64,000 nucleotides of DNA from Alphaproteobacteria bacterium (GCA_019232625.1 JAFANP010000028.1:1-64000), one strand, 5' to 3'. Positions 1-9,989 are shown, numbered from the stretch's first letter. Notes: a model not told the origin generated them from the letters alone. Translations and numbers: made by a program.

Positions 1-2885
1 TTGCCGTCGCCGTTCAGGTCGGCTTCCACCGTCCAGTGGCCGGGATTGGCCGCGTCTTCCACCGCGCGGACCTGGCCGGCGGCGGTGAAGGCGGCCGAGC
101 CGATGAAGGTGAAGGCGGTGTCGCCGTTCGCCGCATTGCCGTCGGCGTCGAGGGCGGCGAGGTTGATCCGGTCGCCGCTCGAGAAGTCGAGGATCGAGTC
201 CCTCGCCGCGGCGGTCGACTCGGCGACGGCATAATATTCGAAGCTGTCGTTGCCGCCCCCGCCCTTCAGCATATCGGCGCCGAGATTGCCGTAGATCTGG
301 TCGTTGCCATGGCCGCCGGTGAGCGTGTCCGAATCCCACCCGCCGCGGAGGTTGAACCGCCCGTCATTCTCGGCCGAGCCGTCGAAGACGAGATGCTCGC
401 CCGCCCTCAGCGACAGGCCGATCACCATCAGCGTCTGGCCCGAGGCGACGTTGGCATCGATCGTGGTGAAGGCGTAGCCGTTGGGATGGGCGGCATCGCC
501 CGATCCGTAGCCCGCCAGCTTCTCGATCCCGACGAGATCGTCGGCATCGAAGGTGACGCTGTACGTCCCGAGAAGGCCCAGGGTGTCGAACCCCGCCCCG
601 CCGTTCACCTTGTCGCCGTTGGTGAAGCTGCCGCCGAAGAAGAGGAAGTCGTTGCCGCCCCCGCCATCGACGTCGTCGTTCCCGGCCGCCGCGGCATAAT
701 AGTCGCTCCGGTCGGCCAGCACGACGAGGTCGCCGCCGTCGCCCATCCTCACCACATTGTCCGCCCCGCTCCCCCAGACGCCCTGGCCGGTGCCGGAGGT
801 GCCGGTCAGATATTCGACATTGTCGGGGAGGTAATAAAGCGCCGCGAAGTCGCTTCGGCTGCCGAGCGCAGTCCTGACCGTGTCCGTGCCTTCCCCGGCA
901 AGCTCCGTCACCGTGTCGCCTTCATCGTCGACGACGTAGGTATCGTTCCCCGCGCCGCCGGCCATCGCGTCGGCGCCGGCGCCGCCGATCAGGACGTCCC
1001 GGCCGGCTCCGCCGATCAACGCGTCGTCCGCTCCTCCTCCGGCCAGCAGATCGTCGCCGTCGCCCCCTTCCAGGCGATCCGCTCCGCCGCCGCCGATCAG
1101 GCTGTCGTTTCCGCCCCCTCCCCAGAAGTGGGCGGCATGGGTCCCGCCATAGAAGCTTTCGTCGCGGCCGAGGCCGTATCGCGCGACGGTGAAGGGCTGC
1201 TCGACGTCCGGGGCCCCGTCGGCAAGGCTCCCGTCCCCGACCAGGATGATCCACACGCCACCATATTCGGCCACGCCGACGGCCGCCCCGCTCGGTACGC
1301 CGCTCAAGCCGCCGCCGTTGACGAAGGCCGCGAAGGCCTCGGCGCCGTTGGTCCAGGGACCGACCACCATGAACGGCTTCACCGAGGAGAGGTCCAGGTT
1401 CGGGAAGAAATCCGCGATCGGAGCGCCCTCGCTGTTGCGCATGTCGGTCGCGGCGCGGCCGGGAAAGAGCTTCAGCGCGACGCCGTCGCGGTAATTGGCG
1501 AAACCGTCGATCGCCATGCGATTGGCGATGGCGGTCAAGCTCCGGCTGGCGACGACCGAGCCGGCGCCCGCGACGTTGAGGGCGAGGAGCTCCACGAACG
1601 TCCTTTCGGAGGCGCTGAGGCCGTCGCCGGCCATCCCCTGAAGCTCCACCGCGAACATGTCGAGCCGCGGGCCCGCGGCGGGGCCGCCGGGGAGGAGCAC
1701 GGGGACGTCGGCCGGATCGAGGGGATCGGACTGGGCACTCGGCCGATATCCGGCCGCGAGGCCCGTCGCCAGGTAATGGGAGAGGGCGCTGGAGGCGGTG
1801 CCGTCGCGCACCGCCTGGGCCGCGTCGGCATGGGAGGCGAGATAGTAGCGGGCGTCGAACAGCGCGAAGCCGGCTTGCGCCGAGTCGGTCGCCGTCTGCG
1901 CGAGCGGCTGAGTCGCTTCGCCGGCCGTCGATCCGAACGCCTGGTCGTATAGGTGGCCGAAGAAGGCCTGGCGGCTGCTCTTCCACTCCAGATTGTAGAT
2001 GGCGCCGATGCCGGCGCTGGCGACCACGCCCCCGACCGGGGTGGCCAGCGCCGAGCCGGCCGCCAGCCCGACCGTCATCCAGGCGTAGCGCTCGGCAAGC
2101 GTCGCGAACTCGACGAACGCCACGCGCATCGGATCCGCCTGCGGGTCCGACGTCGCCGCGACGACCCTTTCACCCGCCTCGAGGAAGTCGAGGATGACCC
2201 CCGCCGGTCCGAGGATCTTGCCCAGCTTGTTGAACAGCCGCGTCGGATCGGCGAGCTCCTCGTTCCGTACGTAATTGGCCCAGGCGGCCGGTACCTCGTT
2301 CAGATCGCCGAGCGCGTGCATCGACAGGGCGAACTGGCGGACGAACTCGGTGAAGAGCGCCTCGTCCTGCGGCAGCGGATCGGGCGTGTTCGCGTAGAAA
2401 GGCGGGTCGTCGACGATGATCGACGTAGGGCCATAATCATGCTCCCCATGGTCGTCATAACCGTTGCCGTCCCAGTCGGTGATCACCGCGTCGGTCCGGA
2501 GCCAGTAGAAGGCCGGGGCGGTCCACGCGAACGGCCCGTCGTGCGAAGGGATGACGATCGATATCTGGCCGCCTTCGCGAGCCCCCGGGTCGAAGCCGGG
2601 CGCGGTGACGACGTCCACCACGCGGGTGAGGACGAGGGTATAGTCGATCGAGGAGACGGTGCCGTCCGAGGCCAGGTTGAACTTGATGTCCCACCACCGT
2701 TCGCCCGGTGCGATCGAGGGAGTGCCTACAGGTATCGGAGTAAAGCCGCCCGAACCGATCGAAAAGGGAGTAGGGGGCCACCGCTGGACGAAGTAGTTGA
2801 CCCAAGAACGCGCCTTGATCTCCTCCGAGACCGGCGCGTGGATAGTCACGAACTGCGTCTGGAACTTGACCCATGCCTGCGACAT
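1..2885 (-). CDS. RTX (hemolysin-type calcium-binding) repeat protein, C-terminus cut by the window edge
   Basis: About 961 codons are visible and the frame is still open at position 1. It starts at an ATG preceded by GGGAGGAG. The first ~330 residues match no family I recognise. Around residue 340 lies a motif of the 'YLASHADAAQAV...HYLATG' kind that is common in large secreted alphaproteobacterial proteins. Glycine/aspartate nonapeptides (GGxGxDxLx type) occur at about residues 588-651 and again at about 855-883. The visible end (ILDFSSGDRINL..., then an EADLNGDG segment) resembles the C-terminal region of serralysin-like type I secretion substrates. Such repeats bind Ca2+ outside the cell, and no N-terminal signal peptide is seen, so secretion by a TolC-type type I system is inferred. 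No protease motif is visible in the part present. The activity of the N-terminal half is unknown. Confidence 0.85.
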   Translation of the reverse strand, partial: MSQAWVKFQTQFVTIHAPVSEEIKARSWVNYFVQRWPPTPFSIGSGGFTPIPVGTPSIAPGERWWDIKFNLASDGTVSSIDYTLVLTRVVDVVTAPGFDPGAREGGQISIVIPSHDGPFAWTAPAFYWLRTDAVITDWDGNGYDDHGEHDYGPTSIIVDDPPFYANTPDPLPQDEALFTEFVRQFALSMHALGDLNEVPAAWANYVRNEELADPTRLFNKLGKILGPAGVILDFLEAGERVVAATSDPQADPMRVAFVEFATLAERYAWMTVGLAAGSALATPVGGVVASAGIGAIYNLEWKSSRQAFFGHLYDQAFGSTAGEATQPLAQTATDSAQAGFALFDARYYLASHADAAQAVRDGTASSALSHYLATGLAAGYRPSAQSDPLDPADVPVLLPGGPAAGPRLDMFAVELQGMAGDGLSASERTFVELLALNVAGAGSVVASRSLTAIANRMAIDGFANYRDGVALKLFPGRAATDMRNSEGAPIADFFPNLDLSSVKPFMVVGPWTNGAEAFAAFVNGGGLSGVPSGAAVGVAEYGGVWIILVGDGSLADGAPDVEQPFTVARYGLGRDESFYGGTHAAHFWGGGGNDSLIGGGGADRLEGGDGDDLLAGGGADDALIGGAGRDVLIGGAGADAMAGGAGNDTYVVDDEGDTVTELAGEGTDTVRTALGSRSDFAALYYLPDNVEYLTGTSGTGQGVWGSGADNVVRMGDGGDLVVLADRSDYYAAAAGNDDVDGGGGNDFLFFGGSFTNGDKVNGGAGFDTLGLLGTYSVTFDADDLVGIEKLAGYGSGDAAHPNGYAFTTIDANVASGQTLMVIGLSLRAGEHLVFDGSAENDGRFNLRGGWDSDTLTGGHGNDQIYGNLGADMLKGGGGNDSFEYYAVAESTAAARDSILDFSSGDRINLAALDADGNAANGDTAFTFIGSAAFTAAGQVRAVEDAANPGHWTVEADLNGDG

Positions 2886-3025
2886 GCCGACTCCTCCCGC
2901 CGGTCAGATCGACAAGCTAGGCCTCATCAGGGGAGCAGGGAAGGGCCGCCGTTCCACGCGAGGCATGATCCAGAGGACGTCGGGGCGGGAGAAGCAGGGC
3001 TAGAGCGCGCCGGGTCAGGTTGAAT

Positions 3026-3115
3026 CGTCACCCCGGACTTGATCCAGGGTCCACTTTTTTCAAGTCACTGCACTGAAAAGAAGAAGGTGGATGCCGGATC
3101 AAGTCCGGCATGACG
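3026..3115. repeat. Intergenic palindromic repeat (inverted arms of about 28 bp)
   Basis: The left arm at 3026-3053 (starting CGTCACCCCGGACTTGATCC) pairs imperfectly with the right arm at 3087-3115 (GTGGATGCCGGATCAAGTCC...). A 33-nt AT-richer centre separates them. It lies between the RTX gene and fumC, both on the minus strand. Its layout suggests a mobile intergenic palindrome, and it could also form a hairpin in the transcript. Confidence 0.8.
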
Positions 3116-3143
3116 AGGATAGTGCGTCCTAATTCTCAAGGCC

Positions 3144-4544
3144 CTAGCGGCCGAGCATGTTGTCGGGCTTCACCACCCGGTCGAAGGTCTCCTCGTCGAC
3201 GAGGCCGAGCTCCAGCCCGGCCTCCTTCAGCGTCTGGCCGTTCTTGTGGGCGTGCTTGGCGATGGCCGCGGCATTGTCGTAGCCGATCTCGGGCGCGAGC
3301 GCGGTGACGAGCATCAGCGACCGGTTCATCAGCTCGCCGATCCGCCGCTCGTCCGGCTCGAGCCCGTCCAGGGCGCGCTCGGAGAAGCTCTCGATGCCGG
3401 TAGAAAGGAGGTCGATCGAACGCAGCACGTTTGCGCCGATGAGCGGCTTGAAGACGTTGAGCTCGAGGTGACCCTGAAGGCCGCCGACCGTGACCGCGAC
3501 ATGGTTTCCCATCACCTGCGCCGCCACCATGGTCAGCATCTCGGCCTGGGTCGGGTTGACCTTGCCCGGCATGATGGAGCTTCCCGGCTCGTTTTCCGGC
3601 AGCTTCAATTCGCCGAGGCCGCAGCGCGGGCCGGAGCCGAGCAGGCGGATGTCGTTGGCGATCTTGCTGAGCGAGACGGCGATGACGTTGAGCACGCCCG
3701 ACAGCTCGACCAGGGTGTCGTGGCTCGCCAGGGCCTCGAACTTGTTCGGCGCCGACTTGAACGGGATGCGGGTGAGCCGGGCCACCTCGTCGGCGAACGC
3801 CTCGGCGAAGCCGCGCGGGGCGTTGAGGCCGGTGCCGACGGCCGTTCCGCCCTGGGCGAGGAGCTGGACCCGGGGCAGGACCGAGCGCAGCCGCGCGATG
3901 CCCATCTCGACCTGCGCCGCGTAGCCGGAAAACTCCTGGCCGAGGGTGAGCGGCGTCGCGTCCTGGAGATGGGTGCGGCCGATCTTGACGATGCCGTCCC
4001 ACGCGCCTGCCTGCGCCGCCAGCCGCCGGTGCATGCCGGCGAGCGCGGGGAGCAGCCGCGCCTCGACGGTGCGGGCGGCGGCGATGTGCATGGCCGTCGG
4101 GAAGCTGTCGTTGGACGACTGGCCCTTGTTGACATGGTCGTTCGGGTGGACGGGGCTCTTGCCGCCGCGACTGCCGGTGAGGATCTCGTTGGCGCGGCCG
4201 GCGATCACCTCGTTGGCGTTCATGTTGGACTGGGTGCCGGAGCCGGTCTGCCAGATGACCAGCGGGAACTGGTCGTCGTGCATTCCGCCCGCCACCTCGC
4301 CGGCGGCCTGCTGGACCGCCTCGGCGATCTCGGCGCCGAGCTCGCCCGACTTGGCGTTCACCCGCGCGGCGGCCTGCTTCACGAAGCCGAGCGCATGGAC
4401 GATCTCGGGCGGCATGATCTCGCGCGGGCCGAACGGGAAGTTCTGGATGGAGCGCTGCGTCTGTGCGCCCCAATAGGCATCGCCGGGGACGTCGATGGGG
4501 CCGAAGCTGTCGGTCTCGGTGCGGGTGGTGGTGAGGGAGGTCAT
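3144..4544 (-). CDS. fumC: Class II fumarate hydratase
   Basis: 466 residues, the usual length for the iron-independent class II fumarase. The enzyme interconverts fumarate and L-malate in the TCA cycle as a cytosolic homotetramer. The superfamily signature [13 protein letters not shown] is present, as are the substrate-binding segments [14 protein letters not shown] and [10 protein letters not shown]. Translation could be opened further upstream, but that would run through a palindromic repeat. The chosen ATG has GGAG upstream and begins [15 protein letters not shown], as in homologues. It lies downstream of sspB in the same direction with a repeat between them, so it may be cotranscribed. 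Confidence 0.96.
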   Translation of the reverse strand: MTSLTTTRTETDSFGPIDVPGDAYWGAQTQRSIQNFPFGPREIMPPEIVHALGFVKQAAARVNAKSGELGAEIAEAVQQAAGEVAGGMHDDQFPLVIWQTGSGTQSNMNANEVIAGRANEILTGSRGGKSPVHPNDHVNKGQSSNDSFPTAMHIAAARTVEARLLPALAGMHRRLAAQAGAWDGIVKIGRTHLQDATPLTLGQEFSGYAAQVEMGIARLRSVLPRVQLLAQGGTAVGTGLNAPRGFAEAFADEVARLTRIPFKSAPNKFEALASHDTLVELSGVLNVIAVSLSKIANDIRLLGSGPRCGLGELKLPENEPGSSIMPGKVNPTQAEMLTMVAAQVMGNHVAVTVGGLQGHLELNVFKPLIGANVLRSIDLLSTGIESFSERALDGLEPDERRIGELMNRSLMLVTALAPEIGYDNAAAIAKHAHKNGQTLKEAGLELGLVDEETFDRVVKPDNMLGR

Positions 4545-4561
4545 GGAGGCTCCAAGGTAAA

Positions 4562-4675
4562 CTCCCCTCCCTGGACCCAGGGCGGGGCCGGCGGTGGGTA
4601 CGTATCCGAAAAGGGCGTTGCAAGTGGAGACGCACCCACCCCCGGCCCCTCCCTGGGCGCCGGGAGGGGGGTGGC
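4562..4675. repeat. GC-rich inverted repeat between sspB and fumC
   Basis: Left arm about 4562-4600 (TCCCTGGACCCAGGGCGGGG...) and right arm about 4634-4674 are near-complementary, enclosing about 33 nt. As RNA it would form a long hairpin between the two genes and could attenuate read-through or protect mRNA ends. It belongs to the CCCTCCCT/AGGGAGGG class of palindromes scattered through the window. Confidence 0.75.
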
Positions 4676-4678
4676 CGT

Positions 4679-5167
4679 TCACTTCTTGCGGCTGAAGTCC
4701 ACCGAGACGACGTTGGAGCCGTCCTCGACCGGCTCGGCGACGGGGTGGTCGTTCTCGGCCTCCTCATGCTCCTGGGGGCCGGCTTCCTCCGCCTGCGCCT
4801 GGAACTGGAGGGCGAAGTTGACCGCCGGGTCGACGAAGCCCGTGATCGCCGAGAAGGGGATGACCAGCCGGGCCGGCGCCTGGTTGAAGCTGAGGCCGAC
4901 CTCGAAGCCGTCCTCGCCCACCTTCAAGTCCCAGAAGCGGTTCTGGATGACGATCGTCATCTCGTCCGGGAACCGCTCGGAAAGGTGCCTGGGGATGTCG
5001 ACCCCGGCTGCCGCCGTCTTGAAGGTGATGTAGAAATGATGCTCGCCGGGGAGGCGCCCGGTGGTCTCCACCTCGCCGAGGACTCGGCCGACCACGGCGC
5101 GCAGCGCCTCCTGGACGATCTCGTCGTAGGGAATCAGGCTGTCGGGCGTATCGGTCGGCATCGCCAC
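4679..5167 (-). CDS. sspB: SspB family adaptor for the ClpXP protease
   Basis: 162 residues, matching the alphaproteobacterial SspB family. The folded N-terminal domain (about 1-115; [44 protein letters not shown]) recognises degradation tags such as ssrA tags. An acidic linker (about 120-150) leads to a conserved C-terminal tail ([10 protein letters not shown]) of the kind that docks on the ClpX N-domain. In this family SspB tethers tagged, incompletely made proteins to ClpXP. A second ATG two codons downstream is an equally possible start. It is divergent from the HIT gene and upstream of fumC. Confidence 0.9.
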   Translation of the reverse strand: MAMPTDTPDSLIPYDEIVQEALRAVVGRVLGEVETTGRLPGEHHFYITFKTAAAGVDIPRHLSERFPDEMTIVIQNRFWDLKVGEDGFEVGLSFNQAPARLVIPFSAITGFVDPAVNFALQFQAQAEEAGPQEHEEAENDHPVAEPVEDGSNVVSVDFSRKK

Positions 5168-5250
5168 CGTGGTAGCGCGCGGCGGGCGAGGGTCAACCCG
5201 CTTGCGGCGCCGGGCGGCGCCCGGCGATGAAAAGGGGCAAGGAGGAGCCG

Positions 5251-5628
5251 ATGCCGATCGACGCGACGCAACCCTATGACGACGGGAACATCTTCGCGCG
5301 GATATTGCGCGGCGAGCTGCCGTCGACGACGGTCTATGACGACGAGCATGCGCTCGCCTTCCACGACATCACCGCGCAGGCGCCCGTCCATATCCTCGTC
5401 ATTCCCAAGGGGCGCTACGTGTCGTGGGACGATTTCTCGGCGCGCGCCACGACCGAGGAGATTGCCGGCTTCGTCCGCGCCGTCGGCCGGGTCGCGCGCG
5501 ACCTCGGGCTGGTCGCCCCCGGCTATCGCCTCCTCGCCAATGTCGGCAGCCATGGCGGGCAGGAGGTCCCGCACCTCCACGTCCACCTGTTCGGCGGCCG
5601 GTCGCTGGGGCCGATGCTGGCGCGGTGA
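5251..5628 (+). CDS. HIT family protein (HINT-like nucleotide hydrolase)
   Basis: 125 residues with the histidine-triad signature HLHVHLFGG near residues 108-116. The N-terminal segment is typical of HINT proteins (NIFARILRGELPSTTVYDDEHALAFHDI). Members hydrolyse nucleoside phosphoramidates or adenylated compounds in the cytosol. The start was chosen at the ATG after AAGGAGGAGCCG; an in-frame ATG eight codons upstream would overlap the ribosome-binding site. It is transcribed away from sspB across an 83-nt gap that must hold both promoters. Confidence 0.9.
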   Translation: MPIDATQPYDDGNIFARILRGELPSTTVYDDEHALAFHDITAQAPVHILVIPKGRYVSWDDFSARATTEEIAGFVRAVGRVARDLGLVAPGYRLLANVGSHGGQEVPHLHVHLFGGRSLGPMLAR

Positions 5629-5701
5629 ATTCGGTTGCGCCGTCAAGATCAGCCGCTAGGCTGCGCGCCCAATCCGGAACAGCGTCAAAGGGGATAGTTT
5701 G

Positions 5702-7291
5702 ATGGCAAGTGCGGCTCCCAACGGCTTCCTTGCGCGGATCATGGCGCGCAAGAGCGTGGAGCAGGTTCAGCGGGAAACCCAAACGAGCCAGCTCAAGCGG
5801 ACGCTCGGCCCCTGGAACCTCGTCTTCCTTGGCATCGGCTGCATCATCGGCGCCGGCATCTTCGTGCGCACCGGCAACGCCGCCGCGCTCCATGCCGGGC
5901 CCGCCGTCCTCGTCTCGTTCCTGGTCGCCGGCGTCGTCTGCGCGCTCGCCGGCCTGTGCTATGCCGAGCTCTCCTCGACTCTGCCGGTTTCCGGCTCCGC
6001 CTACACCTACAGCTACACCACGATCGGCGAGTTCGCCGCCTGGGTGATGGGCGCTCTCCTTCTGCTCGAATACGGCCTGGCGGCCTCGGTCGTCGCGGTC
6101 GGCTGGTCGGGATATGTGGTCAGCCTGCTCGGCGATTACGGCATCCACATACCCCCCGCGCTCACGGGCCCGACCGGGCATCACCTCCAGAAGGACGGCG
6201 TCGACGTGCTGGTGAACGGCGCGCCGGTGACCTACCTGTTCAACCTGCCCGCCTTCCTGGTGTGCATGGCGCTCGCCGCCTTGCTGGTCGTCGGCGTCTC
6301 GGAGAGCGCCAAGTTCAACAACATGATCGTCGCCATCAAGGTGACGGTGATCGTCGCCTTCATCCTCATCTGCGGCTGGTTCGTGATCCAGCATTTCGGC
6401 ACGCTCAAGGCCAATTGGGATCCGTTCATCCCGCCGCCCACGGGCGACAAGGGCGAGTTCGGCTGGAGCGGCATCCTGCGCGCCGCGTCGATCGTCTTCT
6501 TCGCCTATATCGGCTTCGAGGCCGTCTCGACGGCGGGCCAGGAAGCCAAGAACCCGGCCAAGGACATGCCGATCGGAATCATCGGCTCGCTCTTCGCCTG
6601 CACCCTGATCTACATCCTCGTCTCGATCGTGATGACTCTCATCGTCAACTACAAGACGTTGAACGTGCCCGATCCCGTCGCCGTCGCGGTCGACGCGCTG
6701 GGCCCGCAATGGGGCTGGTTCGCCAAGATCGTGAAGGCCGGCGCGATCGTCGGCCTCACCTCCGTGGTGCTGGTGCTGATGTACGGCCAGACCCGCATCT
6801 TCTACACCATGGCGCGCGACGGGCTGCTGCCGCGCGTATTCTCGAGCATCCATCCGCGCTTCCGCACGCCGTGGGTGAACACGATCCTCGTCGGGCTGCT
6901 GACGGCCGTCGCGGCGGCCTTCTTCGACATCAACACGCTCGGCGACATGACCTCGGTGGGCACGCTCGCCGCCTTCGGCATCGTCTGCCTGACGGTGATC
7001 TGGCTGCGCCGCACCCATCCCGGCCTGCCGCGCGGCTATCGCGTGCCGCTCTACCCGGTCCTGCCGGCGCTCGGCATCGTCGCCTGCTTCGCACTCATCT
7101 TCACGGTAGAGACCCGGGTGCTGATCTTCTTCGCCTGGTACACGATCGCCGCGGTGGTCCTCTATTTCGTCTACGGCATGCACAATTCGCAGCTGCACAA
7201 GGGGCAGCCGGCGGTCGGCGACGACGAACTGCCGGTCTATCCGGAGGATGCGCCCACCGGGGCCGACGGAGCGCCGGTCGTCCGCCCCTGA
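5702..7291 (+). CDS. APC superfamily amino-acid permease (cationic amino-acid transporter type)
   Basis: 529 residues with about 12 membrane segments in the inner membrane. The first helix carries the GIGCIIGAGIFV motif of APC transporters. Later motifs (SAYTYSYTTIGEFAAWVMG, AYIGFEAVSTAGQEAKNPAKDMPIGI) match the YhdG/CAT branch of secondary amino-acid importers. The C-terminal tail is acidic and cytoplasmic. A TTG immediately before the ATG could also initiate, adding one residue. It is convergent with the downstream kinase gene, with a perfect hairpin between them. The exact substrate cannot be read from the sequence. Confidence 0.88.
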   Translation: MASAAPNGFLARIMARKSVEQVQRETQTSQLKRTLGPWNLVFLGIGCIIGAGIFVRTGNAAALHAGPAVLVSFLVAGVVCALAGLCYAELSSTLPVSGSAYTYSYTTIGEFAAWVMGALLLLEYGLAASVVAVGWSGYVVSLLGDYGIHIPPALTGPTGHHLQKDGVDVLVNGAPVTYLFNLPAFLVCMALAALLVVGVSESAKFNNMIVAIKVTVIVAFILICGWFVIQHFGTLKANWDPFIPPPTGDKGEFGWSGILRAASIVFFAYIGFEAVSTAGQEAKNPAKDMPIGIIGSLFACTLIYILVSIVMTLIVNYKTLNVPDPVAVAVDALGPQWGWFAKIVKAGAIVGLTSVVLVLMYGQTRIFYTMARDGLLPRVFSSIHPRFRTPWVNTILVGLLTAVAAAFFDINTLGDMTSVGTLAAFGIVCLTVIWLRRTHPGLPRGYRVPLYPVLPALGIVACFALIFTVETRVLIFFAWYTIAAVVLYFVYGMHNSQLHKGQPAVGDDELPVYPEDAPTGADGAPVVRP

Positions 7292-7314
7292 GAGGCTGAT
7301 TTCCGCGAAGCGAT

Positions 7315-7337
7315 CCCCCTCCCTCGCAGGGAGGGGG
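7315..7337. terminator. Bidirectional hairpin between convergent genes
   Basis: A perfect 10-bp stem (CCCCCTCCCT / AGGGAGGGGG) with a 3-nt CGC loop lies between the permease (plus) and the PfkB kinase (minus). There is no long T-run, but the position suits a shared transcription barrier. Confidence 0.6.
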
Positions 7338-7345
7338 AAAGCGGA

Positions 7346-8341
7346 TCAGCCCAGCCGCTCCGCGACGAGCGCCTTCAAATCCGCCTCGGGACGGGCGCCG
7401 TAATGGGAGATGACCTCGGCCGCGGCGATCGCGCCCATGCGCAGCGCCACGTCGTTGGAGCGGCCCTGGGCGTGGCCGGTCAGGAAGCCGGCGGCGAACA
7501 GGTCGCCCGCACCGGTCGTGTCGACGATCGCGGCGACCGGCTCGGCCGGCACCTCCACCCGCGCCTCGCCCTCGACCGCGACCGCGCCGCGCTCGCCGCG
7601 GGTCACCACCAGCAGCGGCACGCGCGCCGAGGCGGCGGCCACCGCCCGGTCGAAGTCGGACTCGCCGGTCAGCGAGACGATCTCCGCCTCGTTGGCGAAA
7701 AGGATGTCGAGCCTGCCGCTGTCGATCAGAGCGTTGAAGCCGTCGCGGTGCCGGTCGACGCAGAAGCTGTCGGAGAGGGTGAAGGCGACCTTCCGGCCGG
7801 CGGCGCGGGCGACGTCGATCGCCCGCTCCATCGCCGCGCGCGGCCTTTCCGGATCCCACAGATAGCCCTCGAGGTAGAGTATCGCGGACTGGCGCACCTG
7901 CTCCTCGTCGAGCGCCTCGACGGTGAGGTTCTGCGCCGCGCCGAGGAAGGTGTTCATCGTCCGCTGCGCATCGGGCGTGACGAGGACGAGGCTTCGGGCG
8001 GTCGGCACGTCGGCCTGCTGGGAGGGCGTCGTGAACTCGATGCCCAGCGAGGTGATGTCGTGGCGGTACACCTCGCCGAGCTGGTCGTCGGCGACCTGGC
8101 CGACGAAGCCGGCGCGGCCGCCGAGCATCGCGACGCCGGCGGCCGTGTTGCCCGCCGATCCGCCGCTTATCTCGCGGCCCGGGCCCATCTTGCCGTAGAG
8201 GCGCGTCGCCTCGGCGGCGTCGATCAGCCGCATCGCGCCCTTGTCGAGCCCCTCGGCGGCGAGGAACGAGTCGTCGGTGGCGGCGATCACGTCGACGATG
8301 GCGTTGCCGATGCAGAGGACGTCGAGGCGCGTGTCGGTCAC
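7346..8341 (-). CDS. PfkB family carbohydrate/nucleoside kinase (adenosine kinase-like)
   Basis: 331 residues. The N-terminal motif GNAIVDVIA, the substrate-side GGSAGNTAAGVAMLGG and the ATP/anion-hole motif DTTGAGDLFAAGFL (catalytic Asp in GAGD) define a ribokinase/PfkB enzyme. The overall pattern is the one commonly labelled adenosine kinase in sphingomonads. The likely reaction is ATP-dependent phosphorylation of a nucleoside or sugar in the cytosol. It stands alone between a convergent permease and a divergent lipoprotein gene. Substrate assignment to adenosine is tentative. Confidence 0.88.
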   Translation of the reverse strand: MTDTRLDVLCIGNAIVDVIAATDDSFLAAEGLDKGAMRLIDAAEATRLYGKMGPGREISGGSAGNTAAGVAMLGGRAGFVGQVADDQLGEVYRHDITSLGIEFTTPSQQADVPTARSLVLVTPDAQRTMNTFLGAAQNLTVEALDEEQVRQSAILYLEGYLWDPERPRAAMERAIDVARAAGRKVAFTLSDSFCVDRHRDGFNALIDSGRLDILFANEAEIVSLTGESDFDRAVAAASARVPLLVVTRGERGAVAVEGEARVEVPAEPVAAIVDTTGAGDLFAAGFLTGHAQGRSNDVALRMGAIAAAEVISHYGARPEADLKALVAERLG

Positions 8342-8503
8342 GTTGCGAAGCTTTCGGTGGGGACGGGGAGCCGCGCCCCTAGCCGCCGCGGCTCCCCGCG
8401 GTCAATCCGTGCGGCAGGCCGCCCGCGACCCGCGCCGTGCGGCGGCCGCTTGCATGGCGCGCGCCCCTGGGCTTTGGCAATCTCGACGGCAGGGGAGGCG
8501 GGG

Positions 8504-8881
8504 ATGCAGGCAAGGCAGGCGGCGGCGCTCGGATTGATGGCGTTGACGGCCGCCTGCGCCTCGACCCAGGCCGCCGAGCCGGTGCATCGCCGCGCCGCCG
8601 CCGTCGCGCCGCCGCCGCGCTACAACCCGGTGGGGCTCGAGGGGGTGATCGGCCGGACGGCGAAGTTCCTCGAAGGCGGCTTCGGAAAGCCCGACCTCGA
8701 CATCAGGGAAGGGACCGCCCGCAAGCTCCAATATGCCGGACCCGCCTGCGTCCTCGATCTCTACCTCTATCCTCCGCGCGGGGGCGGCGACCCGATCGTC
8801 ACCTATGTCGACGCGCGCCGCCCCGACGGCACCGACTTCGACCGCGCGAGCTGCGTCGCGGCGCTGGAACGGGCGCGATAG
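8504..8881 (+). CDS. Small predicted lipoprotein of unknown function
   Basis: 125 residues. The signal peptide ends in the lipobox LTAAC (Cys at residue 18), so it is probably a lipid-anchored periplasmic protein. After a Pro/Ala-rich linker there is a compact domain with GLEGVIGRTAKFLEGGFGKPDLD, KLQYAGPACVLDLYLYP and a late Cys near the C-terminus that could pair with the internal one. The ATG follows AGGGGAGG. The same small secreted or lipoprotein type is frequent in sphingomonads. No function is assigned. Confidence 0.75.
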   Translation: MQARQAAALGLMALTAACASTQAAEPVHRRAAAVAPPPRYNPVGLEGVIGRTAKFLEGGFGKPDLDIREGTARKLQYAGPACVLDLYLYPPRGGGDPIVTYVDARRPDGTDFDRASCVAALERAR

Positions 8882-8890
8882 GGCCGGCCT

Positions 8891-9964
8891 TCAGTCCGCG
8901 CAGCCGGGCGTCAGCGCCCGGAGCCGCTGGACGGCCCAGGCCGAGGCTTCGGCCACGACCGGATCCTCGTCGGCGGCGAGCCGCTCCAGCACGGGGACCA
9001 GCTCCGCCTTGCCGCTGTTCCCGGCGGCGATGGCGGCGTTGCGGACCATGCGGTTGCGGCCGATGCGCTTGATCGGCGAGCCGGCGAAGACCTGGCGAAA
9101 GGCGGCGTCGTCGAGGGCGAGGAGATCGGCCAAGGCGGGCGCGGCAAGCTCCGCGCGCGGGAGGAACGCCTGGTGGCGACGCGCCGTGGCGGCGAAGCGG
9201 TTCCACGGGCAGACGGCGAGGCAATCGTCGCATCCGTAGATGCGATTGCCGATAGCTTCCCGGAATTCCTCGGGGATGGGCCCCTTATGCTCGATCGTCA
9301 GGTAGGAGATGCAGCGTCGCGCATCGAGGCGGAAGGGCGCCGGAAAGGCCTGGGTGGGGCATGCGTCGAGGCAGGCGCGGCAAGTGCCGCAATGGACCGC
9401 GTGCGGCTTCGGCGCCGCCTCCGGTAATTCGAGCGTCGTGTAGATCGCGCCGAGGAACAGCCAGCTGCCGTCGCTTCGGCTGACGAGGTTGGTGTGCTTG
9501 CCCTGCCAGCCGAGGCCGGCGGCGGCGGCGAGCGGCTTCTCCATCACCGGCGCTGTGTCGACGAACACCTTGAGCTCGCACGCCGCCGCCTCGACGAGCC
9601 AGCGGGCGAGGGCCTTCAGCGCCTTCTTGACGACGTCGTGATAATCGCCGCCCTGGGCGTAGACCGAGATGCGGCCGAGATCCGGCCGCGCCGCGAGCGC
9701 GAGCGGGTCGGCCGACGGGGCGTAGCTCATTCCGAGCGCGATCACCGACCGGACGTCCGGCCACAGCCCGGCGGGGGAGGCGCGGCGGTCCGCCGTCTCG
9801 GCCATCCACAGCATGTCGCCATGCGCTCCGCTCGCCAGCCATTCGCGAAGCCGCCGCCCGCTTTCCGGCGCGGCGGACGCGGGTGCGACCCCGAAGGCGC
9901 AGAAGCCGAGCTCCTCAGCCTTCCGGGCGAGACTTTCGTAAAGGTCGTGCTTGCCTGCGGTCAC
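8891..9964 (-). CDS. queG: Epoxyqueuosine reductase
   Basis: 357 residues, normal for QueG, the cobalamin- and iron-sulfur-dependent enzyme that reduces epoxyqueuosine to queuosine in tRNA wobble position 34. Two 4Fe-4S clusters are indicated by [13 protein letters not shown] and [10 protein letters not shown]. The catalytic domain shows [33 protein letters not shown] and GKHTN. The C-terminal part (about 280-350) is HEAT-like. It is divergent from the ABC transporter genes; the 25-nt gap leaves little room for separate promoters. Confidence 0.95.
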   Translation of the reverse strand: MTAGKHDLYESLARKAEELGFCAFGVAPASAAPESGRRLREWLASGAHGDMLWMAETADRRASPAGLWPDVRSVIALGMSYAPSADPLALAARPDLGRISVYAQGGDYHDVVKKALKALARWLVEAAACELKVFVDTAPVMEKPLAAAAGLGWQGKHTNLVSRSDGSWLFLGAIYTTLELPEAAPKPHAVHCGTCRACLDACPTQAFPAPFRLDARRCISYLTIEHKGPIPEEFREAIGNRIYGCDDCLAVCPWNRFAATARRHQAFLPRAELAAPALADLLALDDAAFRQVFAGSPIKRIGRNRMVRNAAIAAGNSGKAELVPVLERLAADEDPVVAEASAWAVQRLRALTPGCAD

Positions 9965-9989
9965 CGCTCGTCGCTACCACATCCGAAGG

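Noticed and set aside
36-1952. Long open frame on the plus strand across the RTX gene
   Set aside because: Antisense shadow caused by high G+C; the minus-strand frame encodes clear RTX repeats and has a good start site.
9494-9989. Upstream extension of the ABC permease frame over queG
   Set aside because: The open frame is antisense to queG and out of phase with the ABC ATPase; the permease starts at 10952 by overlap and homology.
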